Shown in pieces: positions 58,001 to 64,000 of a DNA stretch of 64,000 bases; the first letter of the stretch is position 1, and the number at the start of each line of letters is the position of its first letter. The notes under the pieces were generated by a model, which worked only from the letters and a program-made list of their open reading frames with translations, made no database searches and was not told the DNA's origin. The position numbers were made by a program, and so were the translations under genes. The DNA is from Protea cynaroides (taxonomy: Eukaryota > Streptophyta > Magnoliopsida > Proteales > Proteaceae). The DNA is taken from contig CM053267.1 in NCBI GenBank assembly GCA_028583415.1, forward strand, positions 26,832,902 through 26,896,901, written 5' to 3'.

Positions 58001-60592
58001 CAGCTGAAGAATTTGGACAGCGATATCTCGAAGATAGCTTTTAGAATCGGGATTGGTCAATTATGAGATCTCCATTATGACGTTTGGATTAACCAATGCC
58101 CCTACATCTTTTATAGAACGGATAAACGGGGTGTTTCATGACATGTAGGACACGTCGGTCATAGTTTTCATAGATGATATTTTGGTTTATTCCAAGAATG
58201 AAGCAACTCATACAACGGATCTTAGAACAACTTCACAACAGCTGAGAAGTAAAAAGCTGTATGCCAAGTCCAAGAAATTGAGAACTAATTAAGCAAAATG
58301 ATCTTCTTAGATCACGTAGCATCATAAAAAGGGATTAAAGTGGACCCTATTAAGATAGAGGTAATCATATGGTGAGAAACACCTAAAGAGTATTGCGAAG
58401 ATCAGAAGTTTCTTGGGTTTAGCTGGTTATTATAGACGATTTTTGGAGGACCACTCTAAGATCGCAAAATCTCTTACCAAGCTATCCAGGAAGGGAGATG
58501 AATTTAATTGGACTGACAAGTGTGAAGAATGATTGATATCAGCTCCCATCTTGATCGTTCCGGTACTAGGGAACCTTTTACCCTATACATCGAAGCTTTC
58601 GGATTGGATCTAGGATACGGATTGATGCAAGGTAAATAAGCGATTGCATATGCTTCAAGAAAACTGAAGGAGCATGAGACGAGTTACCCTACACATGATC
58701 GGGAATTATCGGTGATGAATTATGCAATCAAGACTTGGAGACATTATCTAAACGGAGAAGAATTTTAGATTAAGAGTCATATTTATCTCTTTATTAGAAA
58801 GAGTTGAACATGAAGTAGAAAAGATGGTTAGAACATTGAAGGATTAAGATTGCGGTATTCAGTGTCACTCGAGCAAGACTAATGTAGTAGCTAAGCCTTA
58901 AGCAAAAAGGAAATTATGAAGCCAAAAGGAGGACCCAGTATAAATGCTGCCCTATGTTCCGCAGCAACAGATTCAGGTTTGGAAGAAGAGTAACATATAA
59001 TAGAAGCTAGTGATGATCCAATTGAGCGAGAACTTATGGATGAACTTATGGAGCAATAGTTCCTCGCTTGCGTTCATTACATTAAAGATCTTCTCTGAAT
59101 TAATGGATGAAGTAAAAGTAGCAATTTTGTTAGATCTGTATATAAGAATAATGTCAGGAGGTTTAGAGAAAGAAAAACCTAACCCTAACTTACTTTGGAT
59201 GCGGACGGTACTTAGATACAGAGGTAGATTCTGAATACATGAAGATAAAGACTCGGATATTATGAAGAGGATAATGATAAGAATCCATTGTACTCAATAT
59301 TCATGACATCTTGGAGTACCAATATGTATCATGACCTAAAGAGATGGTACTGGTAAAGAGGAATGATAACAAATGTGGTTAGTGCGTGTTCCAGTGTCTG
59401 AATTATCAGCAAGTAAAGGCTGAAAGACAAAGACCAACGTGGCTTACTACAACCACTATTGGAGCCAGTTTGAAAGTGGAACTGCAGTATTACAATGAAC
59501 TATGTCACCGATTTGCCACTGACTCCTAGATCGGTTTACGCAGTATGGGTGATTATTGATCGCCTTATGAAAATAGCTCATTCTATTGCTATACGACATC
59601 GGTATGCTTCTAAGCGGCTAACTAAGCTATATGTGGATAATATTGCCAGATTGAATGGTATGCTTGAGAACCTAGTGTCGGTCAGAGGCTCATGCTAATC
59701 TCGAAGTTTTGGGAGGATCTACCAAAAACAATGGGGACAAAGTTGAAGTTTAGTACCGCATTTTACCTTAAACCGACAGACAGTCGGTGCGGACTATACA
59801 GATCCTAAGAGATATGCTCCGAGCTTGTAAAATTGATTTCAAGGAACTTGAGTTGAGAAGTTACCGTAAATTAAAGTTGCTACTAAGCTACCATGTAAAT
59901 GTTACCTATGAAGCATGGTATGGTAGAAATGTCAAATTCCTTTAATTTTGAATAAAGTCGGTGAATGAAGAATTTTGAGACCTAAGTGAAGAAAACTATC
60001 GATTGGCGAACAAGATCAAAGAAAAGGGGTAGGATAGCTCAAGATGTCAGAAGAGACACCAAGACCTTGAGTTCACCATAGGGGACAAAGTGTTCTTGAA
60101 GAAATCACTTATGCGTAGTTTGAAACGAATAGACAAGAAGGGAAAGTTGTATTCTATATATGTGTCGGATCTTATAAACTTTGGAGAGACGTATAAAAGT
60201 TACATATCAATTAGCGTCACCGCTATCCATGTCTAGTGTGCATGATGTATTTCGTGTGTCTCTATTGAAGAAGTACATTGAAGATCCATATCAAGGTTAT
60301 TGACCACAGAATCACTAGATTAGATAGAAGATTTAACTATTGAAGTGGTACCAGCCTAGTTCACTAGTTGGAAAGTACAACATCTCCAAAGCTGGGATAA
60401 TTAGTATATGAGGATAACCTGGCGAAGACGATTTGCGGAGGAGATTGCATGGAAAGAAGAAGATGCAATGCGGAAATAGAATTCTCACCTAAATTCAAAT
60501 TTTGAGGACAAAATTTATTTTAAGGAGGGGGGAGTTGTAAGATCCGTACGTTTAAATTTTGAGGACGAAATTTCTTTTAAGGGTGGTGGAGT
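55009..60592 (+). mobile_element. Decayed gag-pol interior of the plus-strand chromovirus element
   Basis: The primer binding site TTGGTATCAGAGC (55011-55023) is complementary to initiator tRNA-Met. The order is then gag region (no motif readable, 55030-57300), protease end ('DFDVILGIDWLF', about 57390), RT (57880-58480, with 'VFIDDILVYS' at about 58160), RNase H ('AYASRKLKEHETSYPTHDRE', about 58640), integrase (59495-59698, 'DLPLTPRSVYAVWVIIDRL') and C-terminal part ('SVHDVFRVSLLKKYIEDP', about 60230). No open frame exceeds about 75 codons. Stops and frameshifts occur every few dozen codons, so it is wholly inactive. Confidence 0.88.
60498..60592 (+). promoter_or_regulatory. Duplicated polypurine tract at the 3' LTR junction (plus element)
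   Basis: GAGGACAAAATTTATTTTAA plus GGAGGGGGGAGTTGTAA (60504-60540) is repeated at 60561-60597 as GAGGACGAAATTTCTTTTAA plus GGGTGGTGGAGTTGTAA. The first copy is followed by GATCCGTACG, which resembles the LTR start GACCCGCACG. The arrangement and spacing (57 bp) echo those in the minus element. Confidence 0.8.
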
Positions 60593-61385
60593 TGTAAGAC
60601 CCGCACGCCACGAACCCGGTCTAACCTTACATTTCGTGTCGTGACCTGTCTACATATCATGGTTGAGCCAAGTGGACCAAGTGTGTGAAGAAACCCAAGA
60701 CCCAATATGAAATTTTACTCAAAAATAGTCAAAATGAGGGTAGGGTCGCATGCTTAAACAGGCAGGTCTGACCCCCCATCGACCCCCACCATCGACCCGT
60801 GACTAGGGGTCGCAGGGGGTCTCAGGTTGTCCAACCCCCCCATCGACCCCCGGTAATCGGTAAAAACAGCACGAACTGAAAATTAGAAAACTTTCCTAAT
60901 TTCAATAAGAACCTTTCCTAAACTCAATGGGACTTATTTTGGGAGGTTTTACTCTATAAATAGGACGTCCCTAAGCCTCTTTCACTCCTTTTACAACCCT
61001 AATAGGATTGAGAGAAAGAGAAGAGAAGGAAGAGAAGAAGAGAAGGAAAACCTGAAGAAAAGGCTAAGGAAGAAGAAGAAGTTCAGAGATATCTTGGAAA
61101 CTCAGACTACAAAAGGTATGAACCTTAATCCCCATCAGAATTGAAAGCTTAGAATAGATGATGATGAAGTTAGGTTAAGAGAAACCCTAATACCATCCAT
61201 CCATGGATGAATTCCAATGGAAAGCATGTAGGAGATCATTGAAATCATGTAGGTGAATAAAGAATAGTTCTAAACCATGGAACATGTATGGAATGGACTA
61301 TAAAAGGAAGCCATAGGACCCAAACATGAAAGAATGGACGAAATTTGATATTTTTGACTCAAACCATGGGGGGTCGCACTTAGGG
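60593..61385 (+). mobile_element. 3' LTR (subfamily B) of the plus element, first 793 bp
   Basis: It starts TGTAAGACCCGCACGCC and is colinear with the 5' LTR from 52754, with roughly 4 percent differences over the part I compared. It stops after CACTTAGGG, where another LTR begins; the rest would resume beyond the window. It contains the TATA box at about 60953 and the first GGGGTCGA cluster. Confidence 0.9.
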
Positions 61386-63682
61386 TGTAAGACCCATATC
61401 AAACTAACCAGGTCATACCACCTTGAACCAGGTTTACCCATCATGGTCGAGTCAAATGGACCAAGGGCGTGAAGGAGATCGTGATCCCAGGTATCAAATC
61501 GACCCAAAAATACTTAAATTTGAGGGAGGGTCGCATACCTAGCAAGGGAGGGTCGGACCCCCCAAGACAGAAAGTCAGACCCCCTGTTTTACAGAGGGGG
61601 TCGGACACTTTAGGAACCAGGGGTCGACGGGATCATCGACCCCCTCATCGACCCCTAGTTGCCGCCAGAAACTGAAATTAGGAAAGTTTCTAAATTTTGA
61701 TTGGATTCCTTCCAAATCTCAATGGGACTTATTTTAGGAGTTCCTACTCTATAAATAGGACGTCCCTATGCCTCTTTTACTCCTTTTACAGCCCTAATTG
61801 AATTGACAGAAAGAGAAGAGAAGGAAGAGAAGAAGAAGAGAAGCAAGGAAGAGAAGAAAGCAAAAAGGAGAAGAGTTGCAGAGAAGGAGTATTCTTCTCA
61901 GGTATGGATACTAATTCCATGAGTTTCTACAGACCTTAGGTTAGATAATGAAGAGAGTGTGATCTTGGAGAAACCAAAACCATCAACCCATGATTAGGTT
62001 TTCATAGAAAACCATGGGGGAATATATGAAAGCTATATAGGTGGGTGATTCATGGTTTTAAACCATGGAAGGTATGTTGAATGGACTGTAGGAGCAAGCC
62101 AGAGGACCCCAAGCACGAAGAATGGACGGAAAGGAAGAAAAATGACCAAAACCACTGGGGGTCGCATGGGGGGGGGTCGATGGCCAATCGACCCTACCAG
62201 ACCCTGAGCATCGACCCCCAGGGTTCTGGAAGTTCAGAATAGGGGGGTCACACCAGGGGTCGAGACCCTACCTCCGACCCCCAGTTAACAGAATGATTTT
62301 TAAATTTAGAATAAATTCTAATTAAATGCTATCAATTTTGTTAGGTCTTCAAGCAATATAATAACATTATAAAGGTGATTCTAAAGCTTGGAAGAGTAGC
62401 TATTAACAAGCTAAGGTGAGGAAACAAAACTCTAAACTAATTGGTTAATAACAAACTGTTTTTTTTCTTTTCTTGAGTCCAATGCCATGCTTGATTCTAT
62501 GCGAATATGTTTGTAATGTGCATACAACATGTCATCCAATATTTCTGTTATTTGCTCATGCATATTTAATTTATTATTTATAACATGATGATGATGATGA
62601 TGATAGGAATAGGCATGTGAATGTATGTGTGTGGTTGGTGTACTTGATGCGAACGAGTATCAGGGGAGGTGTGATGGGAACATCAATAAACGTTAACCTT
62701 TGGCGGGTATCAGCTCTTTAGTTCTATCTCTAACTCAAGTCTTGTGCATTAGCATCGTCGTATCGCCATTACTTTAGCAGAACTATTATGTCGTAGAGCA
62801 TCAGGGGAGGTGGTATTGGTCCTTGTAGTCTCTGACTCTACCGGGGGGCCTTAGCTATATCTCTATGGACATTCTGAGGGATACTGGGGTGAGGCCTTAG
62901 ATACACTTTTTGGCATTAGGATTGGTTAGTTGCGAGCCCAGTTTGCAGACCTCGCCAGCAGGGGCTTACGTGTTGGTATGACACTGTACAACAATAAACG
63001 TTAACCTTTGTTGTACAATGTTCATGATTTGGGTGCTTGTGAGTCGACGATAAACGTTACCTTCGGGCGGCATTACATACTTGTGTATAGAGGCGGGGTC
63101 AATAAACATTAACCTTTGACTACCTAAACCTTTCTATTGCATATTGCAAACTATAAACCAAACCAAAGATATGAATTGATTGCATGCATATGTATTGTTG
63201 CATTGTTTTGTTTGCTCACTGAGCCGTGATGTGTGCTCACCCCTCGACATCGATTATTTTTAGTTGATGATGCAGGTACTACAGCCGAAGATTATGTTAA
63301 TGCTCCAGTGTACAGGAACGTAGGGGCGATGGAAGTTGAAGCTGAAGTGGATGCACATGATTCCTCTTGCGAGTGCAACTCATGTGTATTCGATTAGATA
63401 TTTTTCTAATTTTCCTTATTTGGATTTATTAAGGACATGTATTTGATATTTATTTATGTCTCAGTTGATACAGAATAATTTGCTATTTAGTATTAATATC
63501 ACAGTAGATTCTCAGTTCATTTTACTATAAGACTTCCGCTATTGTATATTTATTTTGATTATGAATGTGGATGTATGGGGTTTAGATAAAACGGATATAG
63601 CCTATTCGAGATCTTGGTTGAACCGTTGGTTTGTTAGCGGTTCATCACACCATTCTGAATAGTACGAAATTGGGGTGTGACA
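61386..63682 (+). mobile_element. 5' LTR (subfamily B variant, 2297 bp) of a further nested element
   Basis: It starts TGTAAGACCCATATC and ends GGGGTGTGACA, and is followed by AC and the primer site TTGGTATCAGAGC (63685-63697). It sits inside the 3' LTR of the previous element (left flank TAGGG). The TATA box CTATAAATAGG is at about 61750, with GGGGTCGA clusters at 61530-61665 and 62155-62285. The short frame at 63264-63397 is open. It is clearly a different lineage from the LTR it interrupts. Confidence 0.92.
63264..63397 (+). CDS. LTR-embedded conserved short frame, subfamily B copy (134 nt, open)
   Basis: After TATTTTTAG the exon has two bases plus 44 codons ending in TAG, exactly the length of the subfamily-A frames. 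It reads 'DDAGTTAEDYVNAPVY', 'RNVGAMEVEAEVDAHDSS', 'CECNSCVFD'. It keeps the Glu-Asp-Tyr core, the Ala-Pro-Val-Tyr, the His-Asp pair and the Cys-x-Cys-x2-Cys tail. Codons such as GAG/GAA, GAC/GAT, TAC/TAT and GTG/GTT differ from subfamily A without changing the residue. No open 60-nt cassette is found upstream in this subfamily, so the N-terminus is unknown. No function can be assigned. Confidence 0.45.
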
Positions 63683-64000
63683 ACTTGGTATCAGAGCATC
63701 TCAGGCCTTGTCCGCTGAACTAGCATACATTCAAGACAATTGTGTACTGAGATAGGATAAAAGTAAAAACTGTAATATTAACACATTGTAAGCACAAATG
63801 ATGTTTGAGACCAAACTTAAAAGGGAATAATGCATCTATTAAAGGACAAACAAATTTAAAGACAATATGAAAGAAATAAACATATATACATAGCTAAAGC
63901 AGAGTACAGTCCACAACCCGGACAGTTACTCTGTAGTACAAGAAAAGAAAAAGAAATACAATCATGAAGCTGGAGGTGAAGGAGGAGGCGGTGCCTCGCG
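63683..64000 (+). mobile_element. Start of interior of the last nested LTR element (cut by window end)
   Basis: After the primer site the untranslated leader begins, with AAAG-rich DNA up to the window end. No gag motif is reached. The last 30 bp are GGAGG-rich. Confidence 0.7.

Overview
The window is nuclear DNA of a flowering plant. The evidence is a plant-specific VOZ transcription factor gene, U2-type introns, a fragment of a TIR-NBS-LRR resistance gene, an Au-type SINE, Mutator-like elements with 9-bp target duplications, and Ty3/gypsy retrotransposons of the chromovirus type with LTRs of about 2.2 kb. The species cannot be named from the sequence alone. Only two genes look intact.

Layout. 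0.3-6.9 kb: an old L1-type LINE, split by a gag-protease-only LTR-type element on the minus strand. 6.9-8.3 kb: a Mutator-like element inserted in the LINE poly(A) tail. 8.7-14.0 kb: an intact transcription elongation factor 1 gene (ELOF1/Elf1, + strand, 88 aa, four coding exons, probable non-coding first exon), with a 149-bp Mutator-type MITE just upstream of its promoter. 14-22 kb: AT-rich DNA with simple repeats and MITE-like debris. 23.0-28.8 kb: an intact VOZ gene (- strand, 481 aa, four coding exons) whose 4-kb intron holds a SINE, a MITE and a copied piece of the next exon. 29-37 kb: small DNA transposons, including a nested pair at 30.9-32.4 kb. 37.06-38.37 kb: a Pack-MULE carrying the first exon of a MATE transporter. 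40.9-42.2 kb: remains of a TNL resistance gene. 42.2-64 kb: a nest of chromovirus LTR elements, up to five insertions deep, which separates the TNL remnant from its 5' half.

The most unusual signal is inside the long LTRs. They fall into two subfamilies, here called A (with ACCGGT palindromes) and B (with GGGGTCGA repeats). Four of the five LTRs that reach that far carry a recognisable short reading frame near the 3' end; in three of these it is open over exactly 134 nt, and the fifth LTR has a frame-shifted relic. It codes for an acidic peptide ending in a Cys-x-Cys-x2-Cys-like tail. Many differences between copies are at third codon positions. In subfamily A a 60-nt cassette flanked by splice-site consensus lies upstream in the matching frame, downstream of a TATA box and a donor site. 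The LTR may therefore contain its own small spliced gene. I know of no description of such a gene, but I could not search for one.

The coding parts of all retroelements here are broken by stops, frameshifts or active-site changes, so none looks autonomous.
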